The notes under the pieces: model-generated
Databases searched by the model: none
Told to the model about the DNA's origin: nothing
What the model saw: the letters and a program-made list of their open reading frames with translations, nothing else
Source of the DNA: an uncultured Sphingomonas sp.
Lineage (GTDB): Bacteria; Pseudomonadota; Alphaproteobacteria; Sphingomonadales; Sphingomonadaceae
Direction: 5' to 3'
Assembly (NCBI RefSeq): GCF_913778135.1
Contig: NZ_CAJYVU010000167.1
Location: 1 to 52,666 of the forward strand
DNA: 52,666 nucleotides
Translations under genes and position numbers: made by a program
Part shown: positions 26,840 to 35,205 of the stretch, piece by piece
Numbering within the stretch: position 1 is the stretch's first letter
How the letters are laid out: each line of letters begins with the position of its first letter

Positions 26840-27994
26840 ATGAGCGACAAGATTCAACCCACCAACGGCGCAAGTGACGACGACGAGGTCGTCATCGAGA
26901 CGCTGACGCTTCCGCTTGACGCGTGGCACCGCGCGCGTGGCGGCCGGATGGTCGAGTTCGCCGGCTATTACATGCCCGTCCAGTACGAGGGTATCATGGC
27001 CGAGCATCTGTGGACGCGCGAGCATGCCGGGCTGTTCGACGTCAGCCACATGGGGCAATTGTCGATCACCGGCGAGGGCGTCGTCGCGGCACTCGAGGCA
27101 TTGCTGCCCGCCGAGATTCAGAAGCTGCCGTTCAACAAGGCGCGCTACTCGCTGCTGCTCAACGACGAGGGCGGCGTGCTCGACGACCTGATGCTGACGC
27201 GCCAGGCTGAGGACCGCGTCTACATGGTCGTCAACGGCGCGACCAAATACGACGACGTGTCGCACATGATCGAGCATCTGCCCGACGACGTGACGATCAA
27301 CCTGATGGAGGATCACGCGCTGCTCGCGGTGCAGGGGCCGAAAGCGGTCGACGCGGTGTCGCGGCTGATCCCGGGTGTGGAGGGACTGACCTTCATGCAG
27401 GCGGGCGCATTCCAGTGGGATGGCCACGACCTGTGGCTCAGCCGCTCGGGCTACACCGGCGAGGACGGCTACGAAATCTCGCTGCCCGCCGAGGCCGCCG
27501 AGGCGTTCGCCGACGCGCTGCTCGCGGAACCCGAGGTCAAACCGATCGGCCTGGGTGCGCGCGATTCGCTGCGGCTCGAGGCAGGGTTGCCGCTCTACGG
27601 TCACGATCTCGATCCCGAGACGACGCCGGTGATGGCCGACCTGGGCTTCGCTTTGTGGAAGCGTCGGCGCGAGGCGGCGGACTTTCCGGGTGCGCAGCGC
27701 ATCCTCGCCGAGCGCGAGCACGGCCCGGCGATCAAGCGCGTCGGCCTGCTGGTCGACGGGCGCCAGCCGGTGCGCGAGGGCGCGAGCGTCGTCGGCGACG
27801 ACGGCGCGGTGATCGGGCGCGTGACCAGCGGCGGCTTCGCACCCAGCGTCGGCGCGCCGATCGCGATGGCCTATGTCCCGAACGAACTCGCGACCGCCGG
27901 CACGGCCGTCAGCCTCGTCCAGCGCGGCAAGGTGCACTCCGCGACCGTCGCCGCGATGCCGTTCGTTCCCCATCGTTACTACCGAGGAGCCTGA
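26840..27994 (+). CDS. gcvT: Glycine cleavage system T protein (aminomethyltransferase)
   Basis: Transfers the methylene from the lipoyl-bound intermediate to tetrahydrofolate, releasing ammonia. Motifs: LPLDAWHRARGGRMVEFAGYYMPVQYEG, LWTREHAGLFDVSHMGQL, FNKARYSLLLNDEGGVLDDLMLTR, SRSGYTGEDGYEI and GLGARDSLRLEAGLPLYGHDL. The protein is 384 aa. ATG 26840 (MSDKIQPTNG) has AGGAA eight bases upstream; earlier ATGs at 26786 and 26818 in the same frame are possible but are in or near the riboswitch. First gene of the gcv operon. Confidence 0.95.
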   Translation: MSDKIQPTNGASDDDEVVIETLTLPLDAWHRARGGRMVEFAGYYMPVQYEGIMAEHLWTREHAGLFDVSHMGQLSITGEGVVAALEALLPAEIQKLPFNKARYSLLLNDEGGVLDDLMLTRQAEDRVYMVVNGATKYDDVSHMIEHLPDDVTINLMEDHALLAVQGPKAVDAVSRLIPGVEGLTFMQAGAFQWDGHDLWLSRSGYTGEDGYEISLPAEAAEAFADALLAEPEVKPIGLGARDSLRLEAGLPLYGHDLDPETTPVMADLGFALWKRRREAADFPGAQRILAEREHGPAIKRVGLLVDGRQPVREGASVVGDDGAVIGRVTSGGFAPSVGAPIAMAYVPNELATAGTAVSLVQRGKVHSATVAAMPFVPHRYYRGA

Positions 27995-27997
27995 TCC

Positions 27998-28369
27998 ATG
28001 AGCCGTTATTTTACGCAGGACCACGAGTGGATTGACGTCGACGGCGAGACCGGCACCGTCGGCATCTCCGACTATGCGCAGAGCCAGCTCGGCGACATCG
28101 TGTTCGTCGAGGTGCCCGAGGAGGGCAAGTCGCTCAGCAAGGGTGACGACGCCGCGGTGGTCGAGAGCGTCAAGGCGGCGTCGGACGTCTACGCGCCCGT
28201 CTCCGGCACCGTGATCGAGGGCAATGCCGCGCTCGCCGATGATTCGTCGCTGGTGAACTCGGACCCCGAAGGCGAGGGCTGGTTCTTCAAGATCACGCTC
28301 GCCGACGCGTCCGAGCTCGACCAGTTGATGGACGAGCAGGCCTACGCGGCGTTCGTCGAGAAGCTTTAA
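27998..28369 (+). CDS. gcvH: Glycine cleavage system H protein
   Basis: A 123-aa lipoyl carrier shuttling the aminomethyl group between P and T proteins. It shows [39 protein letters not shown] and the lipoylation site [17 protein letters not shown] with Lys59. It begins four bases after gcvT. Size and motif order are standard. Confidence 0.97.
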   Translation: MSRYFTQDHEWIDVDGETGTVGISDYAQSQLGDIVFVEVPEEGKSLSKGDDAAVVESVKAASDVYAPVSGTVIEGNAALADDSSLVNSDPEGEGWFFKITLADASELDQLMDEQAYAAFVEKL

Positions 28370-28414
28370 CGATTGTCCCGCCGCCCGGCGACGGGCGGCG
28401 TGCAAGGAACTGCC

Positions 28415-29773
28415 ATGCGCTACCTGCCACTCACCGACCATGATCGCCGCGACATGCTGTCCGTCATCGGCGCGTCGTCGATCGACGACCTGTTCGTCGA
28501 CGTGCCCGAGGCCGCGCGGCTGGACGGGCCGGTCCACGGCCTGCCGAACCACGCCAGCGAGCTGAGCGTCGAGCGGCACATGACCGCGCTGGCGCGGCAG
28601 AACACGGTCGCGGGCGAGGTTCCGTTCTTCCTCGGCGCGGGGGCGTATCGCCATCACGTGCCCGCGAGCGTCGACCACCTGATCCAGCGCGGCGAATTCC
28701 TGACCGCCTATACGCCGTACCAGCCCGAGATCGCGCAGGGCACGCTGCAGATGCTGTTCGAGTTCCAGACGCAGGTCGCACGTCTGCTCGGCACCGATGT
28801 CGCGAACGCCAGCATGTACGACGGCTCGACCGCGTGCTGGGAAGCGATCGGCATGGCGCGGCGGATCACCAAGCGGGGCAAGGCGATCCTGTCGGCCGGG
28901 CTCCACCCGCACTATGTCTCGGTCGCGAAGACGATGGCGAAGTACACTGGCGACGTGCTCGACACGACATCGCCGTGGCTGGTGCCCGACATGGACGTGG
29001 ACCGGCTAATCGAGAAGATCGACGGCGATACGTCGTGCGTGGTGGTGCAATACCCCGACATCCTCGGCCGCATCGCCGACCTGAAACCGCTCGCCGACGC
29101 GTGCCACGCCAACAAGGCGCTGCTGATCGCGGTAGTGACCGAGCCGGTGGCGCTGGGCGCTTGTCGGTCGCCCGGTGAGATGGACGCCGACATCGTCGTA
29201 GGGGAGGGGCAGTCGCTCGGCGTCGGGCTCCAGTTCGGTGGCCCCTATGTCGGTCTGTTCGGCTGCAAGGAGAAGTATGTCCGTCAGATGCCGGGGCGCC
29301 TGTGCGGCGAGACGGTCGACGCGGACGGTCGTCGCGGCTTCGTGCTGACGCTGTCGACGCGCGAGCAGCATATCCGGCGCGAGAAGGCGACCAGCAACAT
29401 ATGCACCAACTCCGGGCTGTGTGCGCTGGCGTTCTCGATCCACATGACGCTGCTGGGTGAGGCGGGGTTGCGGCAGTTGGCGGCGACCAATCACGCGAAC
29501 GCGGTCGCGGCGGCGGAGCGACTGGCGAAGGTGCCGGGTGTCAGCCTCGTCAACCATGCCTTTTTCAACGAGTTCACGCTCGATCTGGGTCAGGAGGCGC
29601 GGCCGATCGTGCGTGCGCTCGCCGACAAGGGCGTGCTCGCGGGCGTGTCGCTCGGCCGGCTGTATCCGGGTGAGGCGGATCTCGCCAACGGGCTGGTTGT
29701 CGCGGTGACCGAAACGGTGACGCAAGAGGATGTCGAGGCGCTGGCAACCGCGCTCGAGGAGGTGTTGGCATGA
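28415..29773 (+). CDS. gcvPA: Glycine dehydrogenase subunit 1 (P protein, N-terminal half)
   Basis: Split P protein: with GcvPB it decarboxylates glycine using PLP. It begins MRYLPLTDHDRRDMLSVIG, with FLGAGAYRHHVPASVDHL, FLTAYTPYQPEIAQGTLQMLFEFQT and NASMYDGSTACWEA, all characteristic of GcvPA, and later HIRREKATSNICTNSGL. The PLP lysine is in subunit 2. ATG 28415 has AAGGAA upstream. The protein is 452 aa and its stop overlaps gcvPB as ATGA, helping equal production of both subunits. Confidence 0.96.
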   Translation: MRYLPLTDHDRRDMLSVIGASSIDDLFVDVPEAARLDGPVHGLPNHASELSVERHMTALARQNTVAGEVPFFLGAGAYRHHVPASVDHLIQRGEFLTAYTPYQPEIAQGTLQMLFEFQTQVARLLGTDVANASMYDGSTACWEAIGMARRITKRGKAILSAGLHPHYVSVAKTMAKYTGDVLDTTSPWLVPDMDVDRLIEKIDGDTSCVVVQYPDILGRIADLKPLADACHANKALLIAVVTEPVALGACRSPGEMDADIVVGEGQSLGVGLQFGGPYVGLFGCKEKYVRQMPGRLCGETVDADGRRGFVLTLSTREQHIRREKATSNICTNSGLCALAFSIHMTLLGEAGLRQLAATNHANAVAAAERLAKVPGVSLVNHAFFNEFTLDLGQEARPIVRALADKGVLAGVSLGRLYPGEADLANGLVVAVTETVTQEDVEALATALEEVLA

Positions 29774-31347
29774 GCATCAACCAGAGCGGCTGGCGGCCCG
29801 AAATGACCGTCAAGGGCACCGATGAGGCAGCCCCGACCTTCACCGGCAACAAGGCATTGATGCTGGAAGAAGCGCTGATCTTCGAGATCGGCTCGACCGA
29901 GACGACCGGGGTCGAGGTGGCAGAGCCCGTCACGGCCACGTCGCGGCTCGGCGATCTCGCACGCACCGCACCAATCGGGCTGCCCGGCCTGTCGGAGCCC
30001 GAGACCGTGCGTCACTACACGCGCCTCAGCCGGCAGAATTACGCGATCGACTTGGGCCTGTTCCCGCTCGGCTCGTGCACGATGAAGCACAACCCGCGCC
30101 TGAACGAGAAGATGGCGCGACTGCCCGGCTTCGCCGACGTCCACCCGCTGCAACCGATCGACACGGTGCAGGGAGCGCTCGGCGTCATCAACGAGCTGGC
30201 GGTGTGGCTGATCGAGCTGACCGGCATGCACGGCGTCGCGATGAGCCCCAAGGCCGGCGCGCACGGCGAATTGTGCGGCATCCTGTGCATCAAGGCGGCG
30301 CTGGAGAAGCGTGGGCAAGGCCATCGCAAGGTCGTGCTGGTGCCCGAGAGCGCGCACGGCACCAACCCGGCGACCGCCGCCTTCGCGGGCTTCCAGGTCG
30401 AGGATATTCCCGCGACCGCCGACGGCCGCGTCGACACCGCGGCGCTCAAGGCGCGGCTCGGCCCCGACATCGCAGCGGTGATGATCACCAATCCGAACAC
30501 CTGCGGGCTGTTCGAGCGCGACCTGAAGGAAATCTCCGACGCGGTGCATGCGGCAGGCGGCTACGTTTATTGCGACGGCGCGAACTTCAACGCGATCGTC
30601 GGGCGCGTGCGTCCGGGTGATCTCGGCGTTGATGCGATGCACATCAACCTGCACAAGACCTTCTCGACCCCGCACGGCGGCGGGGGGCCGGGGTCGGGGC
30701 CGGTGGTGCTGTCGGAAGCGCTGGCGCCGTTCGGCCCGCTGCCGTTCACCGAGCGTCACGGCGACGGCCACATCACGTTGGTCGAGGAGGAGACGGTCGA
30801 GGATCGCCACCCCGACAGCTTCGGGCGCATGACCGCGTTCCACGGCCAGATGGGCATGTTCACGCGCGCGCTCACCTACATCCTCTCGCACGGCGCCGAC
30901 GGCCTCCGCCAGGTCGCCGAGGACGCGGTGCTGAACGCGAACTACGTGCTACGCAGCCTGGAGGACGTGCTCGACGCACCGTTCGCGAAGGCGGGACCAT
31001 GCATGCACGAGGCGCTGTTCTCGGACGCGAACCTCGCCGACGGTTTCTCGACGCTGGATGTCGCCAAGGGGCTGATCGACGAAGGCTTCCACCCGATGAC
31101 GGTCTACTTCCCGCTCGTCGTCCACGGCGCGATGCTGGTCGAGCCGACCGAGACCGAATCGAAGGCGGCGCTAGACCAGTTCATCGGCGCGCTGCGCAGC
31201 GTGGCCGAGCGCGCCAAGGCGGGTGACGCGAGCCTGAAAAGTGCGCCGCATTTCGCCCCGCGCGCGCGGCTCGACGAGACGCTGGCGGCGCGCAAGCCCA
31301 AGCTGGTGTGGAAGGAGCCTGCTCCGGTCGCGCAAGCGGCGGAGTGA
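29770..31347 (+). CDS. gcvPB: Glycine dehydrogenase subunit 2 (P protein, C-terminal half)
   Basis: The PLP-bearing half. It contains SRQNYAIDLGLFPLGSCTMKHNP, VLVPESAHGTNPATAAFAGF and INLHKTFSTPHGGGGPG, with Lys296 the expected PLP-binding residue. The 525-aa length fits the split form. The N-terminal residues MSINQSGWRPEM are short of motifs, as usual. The stop overlaps the GTG start of a small downstream gene. It is the last enzyme gene of the riboswitch-controlled operon. Confidence 0.96.
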   Translation: MSINQSGWRPEMTVKGTDEAAPTFTGNKALMLEEALIFEIGSTETTGVEVAEPVTATSRLGDLARTAPIGLPGLSEPETVRHYTRLSRQNYAIDLGLFPLGSCTMKHNPRLNEKMARLPGFADVHPLQPIDTVQGALGVINELAVWLIELTGMHGVAMSPKAGAHGELCGILCIKAALEKRGQGHRKVVLVPESAHGTNPATAAFAGFQVEDIPATADGRVDTAALKARLGPDIAAVMITNPNTCGLFERDLKEISDAVHAAGGYVYCDGANFNAIVGRVRPGDLGVDAMHINLHKTFSTPHGGGGPGSGPVVLSEALAPFGPLPFTERHGDGHITLVEEETVEDRHPDSFGRMTAFHGQMGMFTRALTYILSHGADGLRQVAEDAVLNANYVLRSLEDVLDAPFAKAGPCMHEALFSDANLADGFSTLDVAKGLIDEGFHPMTVYFPLVVHGAMLVEPTETESKAALDQFIGALRSVAERAKAGDASLKSAPHFAPRARLDETLAARKPKLVWKEPAPVAQAAE

Positions 31348-31646
31348 GCGACGTGCGCGCGGTGGCGATACGGCTCGCCGCCGCGCTCGCGGTCACCAGC
31401 TTGAGCGTCGTCGTGCAGGACGACCGCGGCAATGTTGCCAGCTACGGCAGCGAAGGCGGCTTGTCGCAGGTCCAGCCTCGTATCGAAGGTGGCTGGCCGG
31501 CTCCGTTCCTCGCCGACGATCCCGCGACCTCCGTGCCGCACAAGCTGGGTGCGGAAGACGTGTTTCGGCCGGGCTCGTTCATCGCCGACACGGCTTTCTG
31601 GTACCTGATCGTCGGCGCGATCGTCTGGCTGCTGCGTCGCCGCTGA
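31344..31646 (+). CDS. Small membrane protein coupled to gcvPB
   Basis: A 100-aa protein with no family I recognise. It has an N-terminal hydrophobic segment VAIRLAAALAVTSLSVVV that is a signal or membrane anchor, a soluble middle (GGWPAPFLADDPATSVPHKLG), and a C-terminal hydrophobic segment FWYLIVGAIVWLLRRR ending in Arg. GTG 31344 overlaps the gcvPB stop as GTGA, implying translation with the gcv genes. GTG 31353 is another possible start. Its end is four bases from the convergent SemiSWEET stop. Confidence 0.65.
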   Translation: MSDVRAVAIRLAAALAVTSLSVVVQDDRGNVASYGSEGGLSQVQPRIEGGWPAPFLADDPATSVPHKLGAEDVFRPGSFIADTAFWYLIVGAIVWLLRRR

Positions 31647-31650
31647 CCGA

Positions 31651-31911
31651 TCAAAGCGCGGTCGCGAACGAGATGGCGCCGAGCAGCACGCCCGGCGCGT
31701 TGGCGAGCACGATCGGCCAGTCGCGCCGCGGCCGACGCAGGAACCCGTAAGCGACCCACAGGCTGCAATTGACCATCGTCGCCAGCGGCTGGATCAGCGA
31801 TCCCTTCTCGCCGGCCACGTTGAGTTTGATCTGGTCGAGATAGGACAGGTACATCGCGACTGCGGTTGCCGTCGCGATCCAGCCGAGCAGGCGCAGGTGC
31901 TTGTCTTGCAT
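31651..31911 (-). CDS. SemiSWEET-family sugar transporter
   Basis: An 86-aa, three-helix bundle of the PQ-loop/SemiSWEET group that works as a dimer. It opens LRLLGWIATATAVAMYLSYLDQIKLNV, then GEKGSLIQPLATMVNCSLWVAYGFL, the typical PQ-loop and Asn/Trp-bearing helix, and ends with a third hydrophobic helix. These proteins export or import sugars; the substrate is unknown. ATG 31911 is the only ATG near the family start, but no strong ribosome-binding site precedes it. Confidence 0.85.
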   Translation of the reverse strand: MQDKHLRLLGWIATATAVAMYLSYLDQIKLNVAGEKGSLIQPLATMVNCSLWVAYGFLRRPRRDWPIVLANAPGVLLGAISFATAL

Positions 31912-31971
31912 CACCCACAAGCGCGCGAGCCGCCGCTTTCGTTTCGGAACAGCTCGGGTTAGCCTCGCCCC

Positions 31972-32478
31972 ATGAACACCGCGCCGGGCAATTGGATCAG
32001 CTACGTCATCACCTTCGCGATCCTCGCGCTGGTGCTCGCATTCCGGTGGAAGCGGATGAGCCGGGCGCGGCCGTTGAAGCTCGAGCGCCTGTGGGTGTTG
32101 CCCGCACTCTATGCCGCCTTATGCATAGCCTTGTACGCGCAGCATCCCCCGCGCGGGGGATGCTGGCTGTTCTGCGCTGGCGCTCTGTTGCTAGGTGTGT
32201 TGCTTGGGTGGCAGCGCGGCAAGATGATGCGGATCGCGGTCGATCCCGACAGCCACGCGCTCAACCAGACCGGCTCACCCGCCGCGTTGCTGTTCATCGT
32301 TGCGTTGATCGCTGCGCGCAGCGGTGCGCGGGTCGCGGTTGAGCGGAGCGGGTGGGGGATCGATCCGTTTGTCGTGACCGACGTGCTGATGGCGCTCGCG
32401 CTGGGTCTGTTCACCGCGATGCGCGTCGAGATGTTCCTGCGCGGGAGGCGATTGCTGGCAGGCGCGCGGACGGCCTAG
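31972..32478 (+). CDS. CcdC-like (DUF1453) membrane protein containing a palindrome
   Basis: A 168-aa protein with about five helices, resembling the CcdC-like group: it contains FAILALVLAFRWKRMSRARPL, LLGVLLGWQRGKMMRIAVDPD, and HALNQTGSPAALLFIVALIAAR. A perfect 26-bp DNA palindrome lies inside the gene (32140-32165) and encodes QHPPRGGC between helices 2 and 3, which may be an inserted repeat that kept the frame. The 3' end overlaps the convergent EamA stop by four bases. Despite the name, a role in cytochrome maturation is not established here. Confidence 0.75.
   Translation: MNTAPGNWISYVITFAILALVLAFRWKRMSRARPLKLERLWVLPALYAALCIALYAQHPPRGGCWLFCAGALLLGVLLGWQRGKMMRIAVDPDSHALNQTGSPAALLFIVALIAARSGARVAVERSGWGIDPFVVTDVLMALALGLFTAMRVEMFLRGRRLLAGARTA
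32140..32165. repeat. Perfect 26-bp palindrome inside a coding region
   Basis: The 13 bases CAGCATCCCCCGC (32140-32152) are followed with no loop by their exact reverse complement (32153-32165). It lies within the CcdC-like gene. Such a long perfect palindrome is unlikely in a random coding region, even at high GC, and could extrude as a cruciform or fold in mRNA. Confidence 0.95.
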
Positions 32479-33404
32479 GCGATACCCTGCGCGATCGCCT
32501 GCCGCGTTTCCTCGCGCCGGCGGACATGCTCACGCCAGACGATGTACAGCCCCGAGGCGACGATCACCGGCGCGCCCACCCAGGTTGCGGGGGCGGGCAG
32601 GCGATCGAACACCAGCCAGCCGAGCAAGGTCGCCCACAGCAACGCGGTGTAATCCATCGGCACGACCGTTGAGACGGGGCCGAGCATCAGCGAGCGCGTG
32701 ATCGCGATCTGCGCCGCACCACCGATCACGCCGATGCCGAGCAGGATTGCCCAGACATCGAGCGCATGCGTCTTCACCGCGAACGGGTAGGCGCAGCCGA
32801 GCGGCAGCAGCGACAGGCAAGAGAACCAGAATACGGTGGTGAGCGGCGGCTCGGTCCGCCCGATCGTGCGCAACAGGATCGACACGGAGGCGGTGCCCGC
32901 CGCGGCGACGAGCCCCGTCAGCGCACCCGCCAGCGGGAATGCCTCACCACCCGGTTGCGCGACGATCAGCACGCCGATGAAGCCGGCGAGCACCGCGGCC
33001 CAGCGCCGCACACCCGTCGGTTCGTGCAGCACCAGCGCGCCGAGTACCGTCGCAAAGATCGGCATCGAGAAGCCGATCGTCGTCGCCTCCGCGAGCGGCA
33101 GCATCGTCAGCGTCGTGAACGTCAGCGCCATCGCCGCCAGGCCAAGCACGGTGCGCAGCACGTGCGCCCCGAACCGCTGCGTCCCAAGGCTGGTGACGCC
33201 CGGTCCCGCCATGACCAGCCCGCCCACCAAAAGGGTCGCGCCGAACTGCCGCCAGAACATGATCTCCGCCAGCGATGCGCCGCGCGCCTCGGCCAGTTTG
33301 ATGCCGACGTTCATCAACGCGAACAGCACGACCGACAGCAGCCTGAGCGCGATCGCGAGCAGGACGCGGTCGTGCGCGTGTCGGTCGGGGTCAGGTGGCG
33401 CCAC
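32475..33404 (-). CDS. EamA-family (DMT) transporter
   Basis: A 309-aa protein with ten hydrophobic helices: LRLLSVVLFALMNVGIKLAEARG, then LAEIMFWRQFGATLLVGG, and second-repeat motif VVPMDYTALLWATLLGWLVFDRLP, matching EamA/RarD-like drug/metabolite transporters. GTG 33404 is the only in-frame start before the first helix that I can support. The end overlaps the convergent CcdC-like gene by four bases. Substrate unknown. Confidence 0.86.
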   Translation of the reverse strand: MAPPDPDRHAHDRVLLAIALRLLSVVLFALMNVGIKLAEARGASLAEIMFWRQFGATLLVGGLVMAGPGVTSLGTQRFGAHVLRTVLGLAAMALTFTTLTMLPLAEATTIGFSMPIFATVLGALVLHEPTGVRRWAAVLAGFIGVLIVAQPGGEAFPLAGALTGLVAAAGTASVSILLRTIGRTEPPLTTVFWFSCLSLLPLGCAYPFAVKTHALDVWAILLGIGVIGGAAQIAITRSLMLGPVSTVVPMDYTALLWATLLGWLVFDRLPAPATWVGAPVIVASGLYIVWREHVRRREETRQAIAQGIA

Positions 33405-33454
33405 GCGCCGCGCTTCCCCGATCGGAACACGCGGCGCAACCGGCGATCGATCGC

Positions 33455-35143
33455 TCAGCGCGCGCAGGTGCTCGCCGCGCTAGAATCGAGATCGAGGCAC
33501 CGGCCGTCGAGCCCCGACACGGGCAGGTTGATCGTCGCCGCGAGCGTGGGGACGATGTCGACCGTCTCGACCGACAGCGGCTGCTCGAACCCGGCGATCC
33601 CACGGCGCCAGAACAGGATCGGCACACGGCGATCGTAATCCCACGGTGAGCCGTGCGTCTCGACATAGCCGGGACCGGGCTTCGCGATTGTGGTCACGCG
33701 CGGGCGCAGGAGGATGAGGAAGTCGCCCGAGCGCGCCGGGTCGAACGAGGCGCGCGCACGCTCGGCAAGCGTCCAGGCCTCGGGCGGGGTGGTCGGCATC
33801 GGCGTCGCCATGATCTGCTGGCGCGTCAGCGCGGCGGCGACCTGCGGCTGGGCTGAAAAGCGCTTCACGGCTTCCGCGATCACCGCAGGCCGGCGCGCAG
33901 CGGGCACGTCGTCGGCGACGTAGACGTCCCCTTCGCTGGCGAGCAGCACCGGCCCCGTCAGCCCCATATCGCGGCCGATCGCGGCGCCGATCGCCTTGGC
34001 GGTCACGTCGGCGTTGACGCGTGCCTCCATCGGCATCGCGCGCTGCTGCTGCCGTTCGGTCATGTCGTGCGCGCCGTGATCGGCGGTCAGCACGACCTCG
34101 TAATCGAGCCCCCATTGGTCGAGCTGCGCGAGAAAGCCGCCGAGCGAATGGTCGAGCTCGTTCATCTGGATGCACATTTCCGACCCCTGCGTGCCGAAGG
34201 TGTGGCCGATGTAATCGGTCGCCGAGGCGCCGACCGAGATGATGTCGGTCTGCGGTCCGCGGCCGAGCTTCATGTCGCCGATCAGGGCGGCGGCGAGCGC
34301 GAATACCGCGCCGTCGCTCGCGGGCGAGGCACGGAACGCCTTGGTGTCGCCCGCGGCGCGCTCGAACCGCCCGGTGCCGAGCGTCTGGTCGCCGACCTGC
34401 ACCGGCCGCGCGATCGACTGGCAATAGGCCGGCAGTTCGAGCCCAGCCTGCGGACGGGCGAGCAGCGCGGTCACGGCGGCATTGGCGCGCTCGACCGCCG
34501 CCGGGGCCTTGCGCCCGGCAAAGGAGATGAAGTCCTTGCCGCCCCAGAACCAGAGCTCGTCGACCTTATGCCCGCCCATCATGATTGCGGCGCGGTCCTT
34601 GCCCGCGACCGAGACGACGCGGGTGCGGGGATCGCGCGCCTTCATCATTTCGCCGAGCGTCGGCACCTTCAGGTGGACGTTGCTCGGCACGTATTTCTCG
34701 TGATCGCTGCCCGCCGCGCGCTCATCCTCGGCGCAATAGACCTGCTTGTCCTCGCGGCCCGCCTTTTGGTCGATCCAGGTGTTGGCGACGATCCCGGTAT
34801 GTGCCGGGCGCATGCCCGTCAGGATCGTCGAATGGCCCGGGCACGTCTCGGTCGCGGCGTGGCTCTGGTAGCCCGATGGGAACACCGCGCCGGTCAGCAG
34901 CCGCGCGAAGCCGTCGGTGAAATGGTTGCGATACTGCGCGAACAGGTCGGCGGAGAATTGGTCGACCGAGATCGCGACGATCAGCTTGGGCGGCGTGCGC
35001 GGCGCGGCGGGTGCGGCGCCCTCGCTCTTCGGCGCAACCGGCGGCGCGGCGGGCGTGGCCTCTCGTGCCTCGCGCGAGTTTTGCGCGGTGGCCGGCAAGG
35101 TCAGCGCGGAGGAGAGGAGCAGCGCGGCGGCGAGGGCTTTCAT
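33455..35143 (-). CDS. phoK: Alkaline phosphatase of the PhoK type
   Basis: A 562-aa secreted phosphomonoesterase with a signal peptide (MKALAAALLLSSALTLPATA). All the active-site blocks of PhoK-like enzymes are present: SVDQF with metal Asp61, HAATETCPGHST with the Thr nucleophile near residue 100, VANTW, VAGKDRAA with Lys and Arg that bind phosphate, ATDYIGHTFG, LTADHGAHD and ETHGSPWDYDRRVPI for the metal sites. ATG 35143 has AAGGT upstream. It is divergent from dsbD with a 62-base spacer; a Pho box is not evident. Function is firm; the organism's phosphate regulation is not shown. Confidence 0.93.
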   Translation of the reverse strand: MKALAAALLLSSALTLPATAQNSREAREATPAAPPVAPKSEGAAPAAPRTPPKLIVAISVDQFSADLFAQYRNHFTDGFARLLTGAVFPSGYQSHAATETCPGHSTILTGMRPAHTGIVANTWIDQKAGREDKQVYCAEDERAAGSDHEKYVPSNVHLKVPTLGEMMKARDPRTRVVSVAGKDRAAIMMGGHKVDELWFWGGKDFISFAGRKAPAAVERANAAVTALLARPQAGLELPAYCQSIARPVQVGDQTLGTGRFERAAGDTKAFRASPASDGAVFALAAALIGDMKLGRGPQTDIISVGASATDYIGHTFGTQGSEMCIQMNELDHSLGGFLAQLDQWGLDYEVVLTADHGAHDMTERQQQRAMPMEARVNADVTAKAIGAAIGRDMGLTGPVLLASEGDVYVADDVPAARRPAVIAEAVKRFSAQPQVAAALTRQQIMATPMPTTPPEAWTLAERARASFDPARSGDFLILLRPRVTTIAKPGPGYVETHGSPWDYDRRVPILFWRRGIAGFEQPLSVETVDIVPTLAATINLPVSGLDGRCLDLDSSAASTCAR

Positions 35144-35205
35144 GCGGGTACCTTGATGGAGGCGGGGGTGCAAAACGGGGGTCGCCCGGCTATGAGCCGG
35201 GGTCG

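Noticed and set aside
26762..28912. A 716-codon reverse-strand reading frame opposite gcvT, gcvH and gcvPA
   Set aside because: It is antisense to three well-recognised genes, has no family similarity, and contains Arg/His-rich composition typical of shadows in high-GC DNA.
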